Positions 1 to 6,820 of a stretch of 7,580 bases of DNA are shown here, piece after piece (position 1 is the stretch's first letter; every line of letters begins with the position of its first letter). Location: NCBI GenBank assembly GCA_030045215.1, contig JASIBJ010000525.1:1-7580 (forward strand), written 5' to 3'. The DNA comes from Streptosporangiaceae bacterium. GTDB lineage: Bacteria; Actinomycetota; Actinomycetes; Streptosporangiales; Streptosporangiaceae. The position numbers and the translations under genes are program-made. The notes under the pieces were generated by a model. The model worked only from the letters and a program-made list of their open reading frames with translations. It ran no database searches and was not told the origin of the DNA.

Positions 1-527
1 TCGCCGGCATGATGGGCAGCGAGCTCGGGCTCGATCCGGTACTGATGAAGCGCTGCACGCTGCTGCACGATATCGGCAAGGCGCTGACGCACGAGGTACA
101 GGGCAGCCACGCGCTGATCGGCGCGGAGATCGCGCGCAAATACGGTGAGCCCGAGGACGTGGTGCACGCCATCGAGGCCCACCACAACGAGGTGGAAGTG
201 CGTACGGTCGAGGCGGTGCTGACGCAGGCCGCCGACGCCATCAGCGGCAGCCGGCCCGGCGCCAGGCGCGAGTCGCTTGAGGCCTACGTGAAGCGCCTGG
301 AGCGGCTGGAGCAGATCGCCCTGGCCCAGGACGGCGTCGAGAAGGTGTTCGCCATGCAGGCCGGACGCGAGATCCGGGTGATGGTCAAGCCGGGCGACGT
401 CGACGACATTCAGGCTCAGGTCATCGCGCGGGATGTGGCCAAGCAGGTCGAGGATGAGCTGACCTACCCCGGGCAGATCCGGGTCACGGTCATCCGCGAG
501 TCGCGGGCCACCGAGTTCGCCCGGTAG
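1..527 (+). CDS. rny: Ribonuclease Y, C-terminal part (5' end outside window)
   Basis: The frame is open from the left edge (first full codon at base 3), so the ATG at 9 is internal and this is the end of a longer gene. RNase Y is a membrane-anchored endoribonuclease that initiates mRNA decay. Its N-terminal membrane anchor, coiled coil and KH domain lie upstream of this window. What is visible is most of the HD domain: the metal-binding His-Asp pair sits in LLHDIGKAL (codons at 66-71), followed by a conserved [15 protein letters not shown] stretch and HAIEAHHNE. It ends with the family's diagnostic tail: [20 protein letters not shown], then [18 protein letters not shown], then VTVIRES. The protein ends 'TEFAR', close to the usual end, so the C-terminus looks intact. 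The tail motifs make confusion with other HD hydrolases unlikely. No gene overlaps its end; the next + strand gene begins 235 bases later. Confidence 0.95.
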   Translation, partial: AGMMGSELGLDPVLMKRCTLLHDIGKALTHEVQGSHALIGAEIARKYGEPEDVVHAIEAHHNEVEVRTVEAVLTQAADAISGSRPGARRESLEAYVKRLERLEQIALAQDGVEKVFAMQAGREIRVMVKPGDVDDIQAQVIARDVAKQVEDELTYPGQIRVTVIRESRATEFAR

Positions 528-548
528 TCACCGAGTTCCGCCGGCAAT
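509..548 (+). repeat. 20-bp imperfect tandem duplication across the rny stop codon
   Basis: Bases 509-528 and 529-548 match at 16 of 20 positions and begin with the same ten bases, CACCGAGTTC. The first copy encodes the last six codons of rny (TEFAR and the TAG at 525-527); the second lies just after the stop. The unit length is not a multiple of three, so the copy does not extend the reading frame. It looks like a local replication-slippage duplication. I infer no function. Confidence 0.5.
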
Positions 549-607
549 CTCGCGGCGCGGCACCGTGCTAGCCGTACCACGGGTTCGGCCGGCCGTACCG
601 CCGATTC

Positions 608-621
608 GGGTGGCGCCACCC
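608..621. promoter_or_regulatory. Perfect 14-bp palindrome in the rny / histidine kinase gap
   Basis: GGGTGGCGCCACCC is exactly self-complementary. As RNA it could fold as a 5-bp GC-rich stem with a GCGC tetraloop; as DNA it could be an operator. It lies in the 235-base non-coding gap 528-762. The same gap holds a 10-bp palindrome (GCCCTAGGGC, 633-642) and a direct repeat of GCCGTACC (571-578 and 592-599) whose copies are 21 bp apart, about two helical turns. There is no U-tract, so a classical intrinsic terminator is not supported, though actinobacterial terminators often lack one. The gap may hold both the rny terminator and the promoter of the two-component operon; I found no convincing -35/-10 pair. 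Confidence 0.3.
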
Positions 622-744
622 TCGACGTTGCTGCCCTAGGGCTGTGAGCATCGAGGCATGAGTAAGCCCGCAGCGGACCTCTTCCTTGTCGGCACCGAAC
701 CGCGTGGCCGCCGCCGCCGTTCTCGCGGAGAGATCTCCGTCGCC

Positions 745-752
745 AGGGAGGA
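745..752 (+). promoter_or_regulatory. Shine-Dalgarno sequence setting the histidine kinase start
   Basis: AGGGAGGA lies 10 bases before the ATG at 763 and is the strongest ribosome-binding match near the 5' end of this reading frame. The frame also has an ATG at 658, but that one is preceded only by a weak GAGG, and the extra 35 residues it would add are arginine-rich with no domain character. The site therefore favours the start at 763. Confidence 0.7.
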
Positions 753-762
753 CAATCGCCTT

Positions 763-2184
763 ATGACGGCACCGGCGTCCAGGACAGGCGGGCTGGGCAT
801 CCGCGGCCTTGTGCGGGCGCCGTTCACCCTCCACGCCTGGGTCGACCTCGGGTACGCGATCCTCAACGTCCCGGTGGCCATCGGCGGGTTCGTCGTCCTC
901 ATGAGCACTGTCTGGCATCCGATGCTGCTCTTCGTGTCCACCCCTGTCGCGCGCGGCCTCGGGACGGCCAACCGGGAGCTCGCCGACCGGATCCTGGGCG
1001 AGCGGGTTCCGGCACCGCCGCCCATGCGCCCGGTACCGCACGTGCACGTCAAGACGCCCGATGCCGGCGCGCTGGCAAGTCTCGCCGCGGCCGAGGGCGG
1101 CAAGGTCAAGCTGCAGTTGAACCGGCTCGAGGTGACTGGCGTGCCGGCGTCGCGCATCGCCAAACTCGCCGCCAGCGAGGGCATCACGATCAGCGAGCTG
1201 AAGACCCACAGCGGCTGGCTCGAAGCCGCAATCCGCGACAAGCCCGCCTGGCGAGCCCGCGCCTACGTGGCACTCAAGGTGCCGGTCAGCCTGCTCGGCC
1301 TCGCCGCCGTCGGGCTCACCTGGATCGGCGGGGTGGCCGGCCTGACCTCGCTGATCTGGCTGCAGGAAGGGCACCCCGTCGCCCACGTTTTTCGGTACGT
1401 GGCGATTCACCTTTTGCTCATGCTGCTCGGGGCGGTGGCCCTGCTCGCTGCGCCTCGCCTCACGAACGCGGCCGTCGCCGTCGACCGGTCACTGATCCGC
1501 AGCCTCCTCGGGCCGTCCACGCTGGCCGAGCGGGTACGCGACCTGCAGAAATCCAGGGCACACGCGGTGGACGACTCGGCCGCCCGGCTGCGCAGCATCG
1601 AGCGTGATCTGCACGACGGCGCCCAGGCGCAGCTTGTCGGGCTGGCGATGAAGCTGGGCCTGGCCAAGGAGAAGCTCGGCGGCAGCACAGAGGGCGGGCT
1701 GACGGCGGCCGATCTCGATCGCGCGGTAGAACTCGTCGACGCGGCGCACCGCGGCGCGATCGAGGCGATCACCGAGCTGAGGGTGCTGGCGCGGGGCATT
1801 CACCCGCCGGTACTCGACAACGGCCTTGCCGACGCGCTGGCAACGCTGGCCGCGCGCAGCGCCCTTCCGGTTGAGCTGGTCGTCGACATCGGCGAACGGC
1901 CGTCGGCCGCGATCGAGACCATCGCGTACTTCTGCGCGGCCGAACTGCTGGCCAACGTGGCCAAGCACAGCGGCGCCCGGCACGCTACCCTCGAGGCCGT
2001 TCACGTCCCCGGCCTGCTGCGGGTCCGCGTTACCGACGACGGCCAGGGCGGAGCCAGCATGGACGCCGGCGGCGGCCTGCGCGGCCTCGCCGACCGCATC
2101 AGGACCGTGGACGGCCGGATGGACATCAGCAGCCCGCGCGGCGGCCCGACCGTCGTGACGGTGGAGCTGCCATCCCATGCATGA
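763..2184 (+). CDS. Two-component sensor histidine kinase (HisKA_3 type) with unusual linker domain
   Basis: 473 aa from the ATG at 763. The N-terminal half resembles the actinobacterial 'putative sensor' module (PF13796-like): a hydrophobic hairpin at about residues 29-67, a linker, then a second hairpin at about 168-200 and 212-231 with a very short outer loop. Next comes a NarX/DesK-type kinase: ERDLHDGAQAQLVGLAMKLG carries the phospho-acceptor His284, and a conserved ELRVLARGIHPPVL follows. The ATPase part has an N box (AELLANVAKHSG, Asn398), a G1 box (DDGQGG, 425-430) and a G2 box (GGGLRGLADR, 437-446). All catalytic motifs are present. Residues 93-160, between the hairpins, form an extra domain resembling the C-terminal domain of ABC-transporter ATPases (see findings). 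The gene overlaps the response regulator by 4 bases (ATGA), implying translational coupling. From memory, Streptomyces coelicolor has a two-component pair (SCO5784/5785) near miaB; orthology is unverified. The stimulus is unknown. Confidence 0.9.
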   Translation: MTAPASRTGGLGIRGLVRAPFTLHAWVDLGYAILNVPVAIGGFVVLMSTVWHPMLLFVSTPVARGLGTANRELADRILGERVPAPPPMRPVPHVHVKTPDAGALASLAAAEGGKVKLQLNRLEVTGVPASRIAKLAASEGITISELKTHSGWLEAAIRDKPAWRARAYVALKVPVSLLGLAAVGLTWIGGVAGLTSLIWLQEGHPVAHVFRYVAIHLLLMLLGAVALLAAPRLTNAAVAVDRSLIRSLLGPSTLAERVRDLQKSRAHAVDDSAARLRSIERDLHDGAQAQLVGLAMKLGLAKEKLGGSTEGGLTAADLDRAVELVDAAHRGAIEAITELRVLARGIHPPVLDNGLADALATLAARSALPVELVVDIGERPSAAIETIAYFCAAELLANVAKHSGARHATLEAVHVPGLLRVRVTDDGQGGASMDAGGGLRGLADRIRTVDGRMDISSPRGGPTVVTVELPSHA

Positions 2185-2858
2185 AGGGCGGCCAGGCTGG
2201 CATGCGCGTCGTGATTGCCGAGGATTCCGCGGTGGTCAGGGTCGGCCTGATCGAGATCCTGACCGAGCACGGGCATGAAGTCGCCGCGGCGGTGGGCGAC
2301 GCGGAGGCACTACGCGCGGCCGTCGACGAGCACAGGCCCGACCTTGCGGTCGTCGATGTGCGGATGCCGCCGGGCTACACCGACGAGGGGCTGCGCGCGG
2401 CCATCGCGATCCGGCGTGACCACCCGGGCCTGGGGATACTGGTGTTCTCGCAGTACATCGAGACCCGCTATGCCGCCGACCTGCTCGGGATGCGTTCCGG
2501 CGGCGGCGCCGCGGGAGTCGGGTACCTGCTCAAGGACAGGGTCGCGAACGTTCGCGAGTTCATCGACGCGCTCGGCCGGGTCGCGGCCGGCGGAACCGCG
2601 CTCGATCCGGAGGTCGTCACCGACCTGCTGGGGGCCAGCAGGCACGCCGGGGCGCTGGCCAGCCTGACGGCGCGCGAGCAGGACGTGCTCGGCCTGATGG
2701 CGGAGGGCCGGTCGAACAGCGGCATCGCCGAACGGCTGGTCATTTCCGAGCGGGCGGTGGAGAAGCACGTCAGCAACATCTTCACCAAGCTCGGCCTGCC
2801 CGCTTCTGACGCCGATCATCGCCGCGTGCTCGCGGTGCTGGCCTACCTGCGGTCGTGA
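2181..2858 (+). CDS. NarL/FixJ-family response regulator (receiver + LuxR HTH)
   Basis: 225 aa from the ATG at 2181, which overlaps the kinase stop as ATGA. A second start, ATG 2202, would give 218 aa beginning MRVVIAEDS, the typical start of this family; neither has a strong ribosome-binding site, so the choice is open. The receiver domain (about residues 8-125) has the acidic pair Glu14-Asp15, phospho-acceptor Asp59 in VVDVRMPPGYTDEG, switch Ser90 in LVFS and Lys118 in GYLLKDRV. The C-terminal LuxR helix-turn-helix (about 160-207) shows LTAREQDVLGLMAEGRSN, then IAERLVISERAVEKHVSNIF. It is the cognate partner of the upstream kinase by overlap, orientation and family match: phosphotransfer from His284 to Asp59 should promote dimerisation and DNA binding. 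Targets are unknown; the palindromes at 608-642 are possible autoregulatory sites, an inference only. Confidence 0.95.
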   Translation: MKGGQAGMRVVIAEDSAVVRVGLIEILTEHGHEVAAAVGDAEALRAAVDEHRPDLAVVDVRMPPGYTDEGLRAAIAIRRDHPGLGILVFSQYIETRYAADLLGMRSGGGAAGVGYLLKDRVANVREFIDALGRVAAGGTALDPEVVTDLLGASRHAGALASLTAREQDVLGLMAEGRSNSGIAERLVISERAVEKHVSNIFTKLGLPASDADHRRVLAVLAYLRS

Positions 2859-2879
2859 GGCCGGAATCATCTGCCTGGC

Positions 2880-2924
2880 CTGCGCTGACCAATGGCGGCG
2901 GGCCCGAGCCGCCCGCGAGCGCAG
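2880..2924. terminator. Nested hairpin between convergent genes, candidate bidirectional terminator
   Basis: CTGCGCT (2880-2886) pairs perfectly with AGCGCAG (2918-2924). Inside it GGCGGC (2894-2899) pairs with GCCGCC (2908-2913) around an 8-base loop, with a small internal loop between the stems. It fills the middle of the 84-base gap between the stop codons of the response regulator (+) and the S9 peptidase (-), where both transcripts must end. There is no U-tract on either strand, common for GC-rich actinobacteria, so the terminator call rests on the fold and location. Confidence 0.5.
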
Positions 2925-2942
2925 TAACGGCGCCGGCGTCGG

Positions 2943-5078
2943 CTACCGCGGGGCGCCGGCGTGCTTGCCGGCCTTGGGCGTCGTGATGGCGACCTTGGGC
3001 ACACCGGGCGGGTCGAAGCCGAGGATCTGGCCGTAGAACGACAGCTCTGCCTCCAGCGCGGTCGCGATGGACTCGGCCTTACGGAAGCCATGAGACTCGC
3101 CCTCGAACGGGATATAGGCGTGACTCGTGCCGTAACCAGCCAGGTCGGCCGCGATGCTCTCGGACTGCGCAGGCGGCACGACCGGGTCGTCCAGTCCCTG
3201 CAGCAGCAGGATCGGGCAGGTGAGCGCGTTCACGTGCCCAACCGGCGCTCGCTCGGCGTATGTTTCCTCGAAGCCAGGCAGCGGCCCGATCAGGCCGTCC
3301 AGGTAGTGGCACTCGAAGTCGTGGGTCTGCTCGGCAAATCCGCGCAGGTCCGAGACGCCGTAGTACGACGTGGCCGCGTTGAACACGGTCCCGGCCCGCG
3401 CGGTGCCGGTTGTCACCGCCGCGAGCGTGGTCCAGCCTCCGGCCGAGCCGCCGCGGATGGCCAGCCGGGCCGGGTCGGCACCCGCCGACTCCGCGACCCA
3501 CCGGGCGGCGGCGATCGCGTCCTGGACGTCGACGATGCCCCACTGGCGGCGCAGCCGCTCCCGGTACTGGCGCCCGTAACCGGACGAGCCGCCGTAGTTC
3601 ACGTCGATGATGCCGATGCCCCGGCTGGTGAAGTACGCCTTGGCCAGGTCGAGTGCCCCGGTGACATGGGAGGTCGGACCGCCATGTACCCACACGACGT
3701 AGGGCGGCCTGGCGCCGTCAGGCCCGCGAGCGTCAGGGCTCGTCGGCGGATAGAGCTGCGCGTGCACGACCTGGCCGTAGGGACCCTCGAAATCGACCGC
3801 GACCGGGACAGGCAGGTACGCCTCGTCGGGCAGTTCCTGCGGGTTGCGTTCAAGCAGCTCCGCCTTGCCGGTGGCGGCATCGACGCGGACCACGCTGGGT
3901 CGCGTCGCCGGCCCGGTGGCGACGGCGGCGATCGACATTCCGTCGGCCGAGATTCCGGGCAAGAAAGAAGGGAACGAGGTGGCTACGTCGGTGAGCTCGA
4001 ACGATTCTGGATCGAGTATTCCCAGCCGGCTAGAACCCGCTCCGTGCAGGACTGCCAGACGGCCATCGCCGAGCAGGGCAAAGGGCCGGGCTCCGAGTTG
4101 CCAGAGCGGTCCGGCGAACTCCTCGTCGGCCGGATACAGCGCCAGCGGCGGCTCACCGATGAGCCCGATCTGGTAGATGTTCCACCAGCCCGGCCAGTCG
4201 GTGGCGACGTAGAGGCTCTCGTTGTCCCGCCAGAGCGGCGCGAGCACCGATTCGCGCAGGCTGCCCTGCAGCAGCCTGCCCTTGCCGGGGACGCCGTTCT
4301 CGACCGGCGCCACCCGCAACTCGGTGCCGTCCCACGGCATGTGCGGGTGATTCCAGCAGACCCAGGCCAGCCACTTGCCGTCCGGCGATGGCGTCGGGTA
4401 GGCGAAGAAGTCGGCCCCGGTGACCAGGATGCGGATTGCGTCGTCGTTGCCCGCCGCGGAACCGTCCAGCGGTACCGCCACGATCGCCCGGCTGACCTTG
4501 CCGTCCTCGTGGCGCTCCCGTACGCACCAGATCTCGGCCCGGCCCGGAGCAAGCACGAAGTCGGCATAGCGGAGCGCGGCCGGGCCCAGCGTGCCCTCCA
4601 CGCCCGCGGCAGGATCAGGCGTGATGGGCCGCGGCTCCTGGGTCCCGTCGGCCGTACCCGGCCCGGCCAGGTACAGGCGCTGGTCGCTGAAGTTGGCGAA
4701 GAGGATCTCCTGACCCCTGGCGTTCTTGGCGTGACCCGGCAGCATGGCTCGCGGGATCGGCAGGTAGGACTGTCCGCCGTACTCGTGCACGCGGGTCCTG
4801 GCGCTCCACGGCGCGGGCAGCACGGCCTTCTGCTTACCGCCCGAGCTGTGCATGACCGTCGTCCTGCCGCCCTCGCTGGGCAGGCCCTGCTGCCACCAGA
4901 TATCGCTGCCCCGGACAACCGGGAACGATGGCGTCGCCTGGCCGCTCGCGATCTCGGCGGCGGAGATCGGCGACGGCCACTCACCGAAGGGGACAGGGGG
5001 AGCCGAGAACTGCGCCGTTTCTGCCTGTTCTGCTGCCTGGTCGATGGTCTCGCTCGTCCCGCTGTCTGTCATACGCAT
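2943..5078 (-). CDS. S9 family (prolyl oligopeptidase) serine peptidase / acylaminoacyl-peptidase-like
   Basis: 711 aa, a usual size for this family. The N-terminal two thirds (about 30-420) fits the beta-propeller that gates access to the active site, with family-typical segments such as ARTRVHEYGG (93-102) and FAYPTPSPDGKWLAWVCWN (225-243). The alpha/beta-hydrolase domain (about 430-685) shows VVWVHGGP (461-468), NYGGSSGYGRQY (494-505), the nucleophile elbow RGGSAGGW with Ser545, an acid residue in LLLQGLDDPVVPP (Asp630 or Asp631) and His663 in ESHGF. The triad is complete. There is no signal peptide or membrane segment, so it should be cytosolic, cleaving short peptides. Exact specificity (dipeptidyl, acylaminoacyl or prolyl) cannot be read here. 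The ATG at 5078 has AGGG six bases upstream on its strand; a second ATG two codons in is possible. It is transcribed against its neighbours, convergent with the response regulator and divergent from miaB. Confidence 0.92.
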   Translation of the reverse strand: MRMTDSGTSETIDQAAEQAETAQFSAPPVPFGEWPSPISAAEIASGQATPSFPVVRGSDIWWQQGLPSEGGRTTVMHSSGGKQKAVLPAPWSARTRVHEYGGQSYLPIPRAMLPGHAKNARGQEILFANFSDQRLYLAGPGTADGTQEPRPITPDPAAGVEGTLGPAALRYADFVLAPGRAEIWCVRERHEDGKVSRAIVAVPLDGSAAGNDDAIRILVTGADFFAYPTPSPDGKWLAWVCWNHPHMPWDGTELRVAPVENGVPGKGRLLQGSLRESVLAPLWRDNESLYVATDWPGWWNIYQIGLIGEPPLALYPADEEFAGPLWQLGARPFALLGDGRLAVLHGAGSSRLGILDPESFELTDVATSFPSFLPGISADGMSIAAVATGPATRPSVVRVDAATGKAELLERNPQELPDEAYLPVPVAVDFEGPYGQVVHAQLYPPTSPDARGPDGARPPYVVWVHGGPTSHVTGALDLAKAYFTSRGIGIIDVNYGGSSGYGRQYRERLRRQWGIVDVQDAIAAARWVAESAGADPARLAIRGGSAGGWTTLAAVTTGTARAGTVFNAATSYYGVSDLRGFAEQTHDFECHYLDGLIGPLPGFEETYAERAPVGHVNALTCPILLLQGLDDPVVPPAQSESIAADLAGYGTSHAYIPFEGESHGFRKAESIATALEAELSFYGQILGFDPPGVPKVAITTPKAGKHAGAPR

Positions 5079-5209
5079 ATGGTGCCCTATCGGGCGGGGC
5101 CGCTTAACCGGGATTAGGGCACTCGTTCATTCCCGGCCCTGACCGGCCTTGAGCGAGGCCAGGTCGATGCTGGCGTGCGCCCGCCGGCCGGGCGTCTACC
5201 CTGGAGGGC
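5079..5209. other. Divergent intergenic region between the S9 peptidase and miaB
   Basis: 131 non-coding bases must hold the promoters of both genes. Visible structure: an inverted repeat CCGGGA (5108-5113) / TCCCGG (5131-5136) separated by 17 bases, and a small hairpin GGCCT (5145-5149) / AGGCC (5156-5160) with a 6-base loop. Neither is long enough to name. I saw no clear -35/-10 pair for the peptidase promoter on the minus strand. Confidence 0.5.
5197..5202 (+). promoter_or_regulatory. -10-like TACCCT immediately before miaB (possible leaderless start)
   Basis: TACCCT fits the actinobacterial -10 pattern TANNNT and ends seven bases before the A of the miaB ATG, the geometry expected when transcription starts at the start codon. 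The only Shine-Dalgarno-like sequence, GGAGGG (5203-5208), is one base from the ATG and too close for normal use. No -35 element is evident, so this is a candidate. Confidence 0.4.
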
Positions 5210-6685
5210 ATGGCCGGGGCCACCGAGCAGCGAAGCTTCGAGATCCGCACCTATGGGTGCCAGATGAACATGCACGATTCCGAGCGGCTGGCCGGCCTGC
5301 TGGAGGCGGCCGGATACCGCCGCGCGGCCCGTGGCGCCCAGCCGGACGTGGTCGTCTTCAACACCTGCGCAGTCAGGGAAAATGCCGATAACCGGCTGTA
5401 CGGCAATCTGGGCCATCTCCTGCCGGTGAAGAACTCGCACCCCGGCATGCAGATCGCGGTCGGCGGCTGCCTGGCCCAGAAAGACCGGGCGGCGATTACC
5501 GATCGCGCGCCCTGGGTGGACGTGGTGTTCGGCACCCACAACATCGGCTCGCTGCCGGCCCTGCTGGAACGGGCCAGGGTCCAGCAGCAGGCGCAGGTCG
5601 AGATCCTGGAGTCGCTTGAGCGGTTCCCCTCGGTCCTGCCCGCCAGCCGGGAGTCGGCCTACAGCGCGTGGGTGGCGATCTCGGTCGGCTGCAACAACAC
5701 CTGCACGTTCTGCATCGTGCCCAGCCTGCGTGGCCGCGAGGAGGACCGGCGGCCGGGTGACGTCCTGGCCGAGATCCGGGCACTGGTCGCCGATGGCGCG
5801 GTCGAGGTGACCCTGCTCGGGCAGAACGTGAACTCCTACGGGGTCGGCTTCGGAGATCGGCTGGCCTTCGGGAAGCTGCTGCGGGCCTGCGGGGAAATCG
5901 AGGGGCTGGAGCGGGTCAGGTTCACCTCGCCCCATCCGCGCGACTTCACCGACGACGTGATCGAGGCGATGGCGCAGACGCCGAACGTGATGCCGCAACT
6001 CCACATGCCGCTGCAGTCCGGCTCGGACCGGGTCCTGCGGGGAATGCGCCGGGCCTATCGCCGGGACAAGTACCTTGCGATCCTGGATCGAGTGCGGGCG
6101 GCGATGCCCGAGGCGGCCATCACGACCGACATCATCGTCGGCTTCCCCGGCGAGACCGAACAGGACTTCGCCGACACTCTGGATCTGGTTCGCGAGGCCC
6201 GGTTCGCCGGTGCCTTCACCTTCCAGTACTCGATCCGGCCGGGCACGCCGGCCGCGGTGATGCCGGACCAGGTGCCGCAGGAGGTGGTCGCGGAACGGTA
6301 CGAGCGCCTCGCTGCCCTGGTCGCGGACGTCGCGCGGGCGGAGAACAGCAAGCTGGTCGGAACCCAGGTGGAAGTCCTGGTGGCGGTGGGCGAGGGCCGC
6401 AAGGACAGCGTCACGCACCGGATGTCGGGCCGGGCCAGGGATAACCGGCTCGTGCACTTCGCGCCGCCGCAGATGCCGCCCAGGCCAGGGGACATGGTCA
6501 CGACCGCCGTCACCAGCGCGTCCCCGCATTACCTGCTGGCCGATGGCGCGCCGGTGAGCGTGCGGGCAACCCGCGGCGGCGACGCCTTCGCCGCCCGGCA
6601 GGCGGGTGCCGCCGCGGAGGCCGGCACGGGGTCCGACCGGGCCGCCGTGCTGCTCGGGATGCCGTCCGTCCGGGCGCTGGCCTGA
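5210..6685 (+). CDS. miaB: tRNA-2-methylthio-N6-dimethylallyladenosine synthase MiaB
   Basis: 491 aa. MiaB is a cytosolic radical-SAM methylthiotransferase that converts i6A37 to ms2i6A37 in tRNAs reading UNN codons, acting after MiaA. The N-terminal UPF0004 domain (about 11-120) starts with [16 protein letters not shown] and supplies the auxiliary-cluster cysteines Cys17, Cys53 ([11 protein letters not shown]) and Cys87 (VGGCLAQ). The radical-SAM domain has the CX3CX2C motif in [18 protein letters not shown] (Cys161, Cys165, Cys168), then [23 protein letters not shown] and [19 protein letters not shown]-binding domain follows (about 382-450, ending with a NRLVHF core and YLLADGAP). The last 40 residues are a low-complexity Ala/Gly-rich tail. 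The frame is closed by a stop at 5150-5152 and has no other ATG/GTG/TTG before 5210, so this start is the only plausible one. A weak hairpin (CCTGA 6681-6685 / TCAGG 6694-6698) covers the stop. Confidence 0.97.
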   Translation: MAGATEQRSFEIRTYGCQMNMHDSERLAGLLEAAGYRRAARGAQPDVVVFNTCAVRENADNRLYGNLGHLLPVKNSHPGMQIAVGGCLAQKDRAAITDRAPWVDVVFGTHNIGSLPALLERARVQQQAQVEILESLERFPSVLPASRESAYSAWVAISVGCNNTCTFCIVPSLRGREEDRRPGDVLAEIRALVADGAVEVTLLGQNVNSYGVGFGDRLAFGKLLRACGEIEGLERVRFTSPHPRDFTDDVIEAMAQTPNVMPQLHMPLQSGSDRVLRGMRRAYRRDKYLAILDRVRAAMPEAAITTDIIVGFPGETEQDFADTLDLVREARFAGAFTFQYSIRPGTPAAVMPDQVPQEVVAERYERLAALVADVARAENSKLVGTQVEVLVAVGEGRKDSVTHRMSGRARDNRLVHFAPPQMPPRPGDMVTTAVTSASPHYLLADGAPVSVRATRGGDAFAARQAGAAAEAGTGSDRAAVLLGMPSVRALA

Positions 6686-6704
6686 GGTTCTGTTCAGGGA
6701 AGAC

Positions 6705-6795
6705 AGCCTCGCGGCACCAGCGAACCGCAAGCTAAGCGGCCGGCTGCTGTGCGCAGACCGTGCCGCCGGAGGCTCGTGCTGGCGGCCGCGAGGCT
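6705..6795. other. Long inverted repeat with internal hairpins: bidirectional terminator or structured RNA
   Basis: AGCCTCGCGGC (6705-6715) is the exact reverse complement of GCCGCGAGGCT (6785-6795). After a small internal loop the pairing continues with CCAGC (6717-6721) / GCTGG (6778-6782). The enclosed bases can form two adjacent hairpins: CCGC (6725-6728) / GCGG (6736-6739) and CCGGC (6740-6744) / GCCGG (6765-6769). The result is a branched, three-way-junction-like fold of about 91 bases that fills most of the 135-base gap between the convergent ends of miaB and the small acidic ORF. A shared terminator is the simplest reading; a stable small RNA is possible. The pairing is seen directly, the role is inferred. 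Confidence 0.5.
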
Positions 6796-6820
6796 AGAGG
6801 TGCCCCGGTGAGCGATCGTC

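Noticed and set aside
658..762. N-terminal extension of the histidine kinase from the ATG at 658
   Set aside because: The added 35 residues are Arg-rich and lack family similarity, and the strong AGGGAGGA site is placed for the ATG at 763.
568..1410. A 280-codon minus-strand frame opposite the histidine kinase N-terminus
   Set aside because: No domain character and no ribosome-binding site. It overlaps the kinase reading frame, whose membrane segments and motifs are clear.
2961..5117. A 718-codon open frame on the + strand, antisense to the S9 peptidase
   Set aside because: It mirrors the peptidase codon positions, as expected for GC-rich DNA where the complementary frame rarely meets stops. 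The translation is Arg/Gly/Val-rich with no recognisable motif, while the minus strand carries a full catalytic triad.
5149..5391. A short + strand frame starting with TTG before miaB
   Set aside because: It overlaps miaB in another frame, has no ribosome-binding site and shows no protein-like pattern.
6681..6698. CCTGA/TCAGG hairpin over the miaB stop as the main terminator
   Set aside because: Only five base pairs with an 8-base loop and no U-tract; the much longer inverted repeat at 6705-6795 is a better candidate.
5114..6730. A 538-codon open frame on the minus strand, antisense to miaB
   Set aside because: The + strand encodes MiaB with every expected cysteine and domain. The antisense product is Arg/His/Gly-rich and motif-free, a GC-bias shadow.
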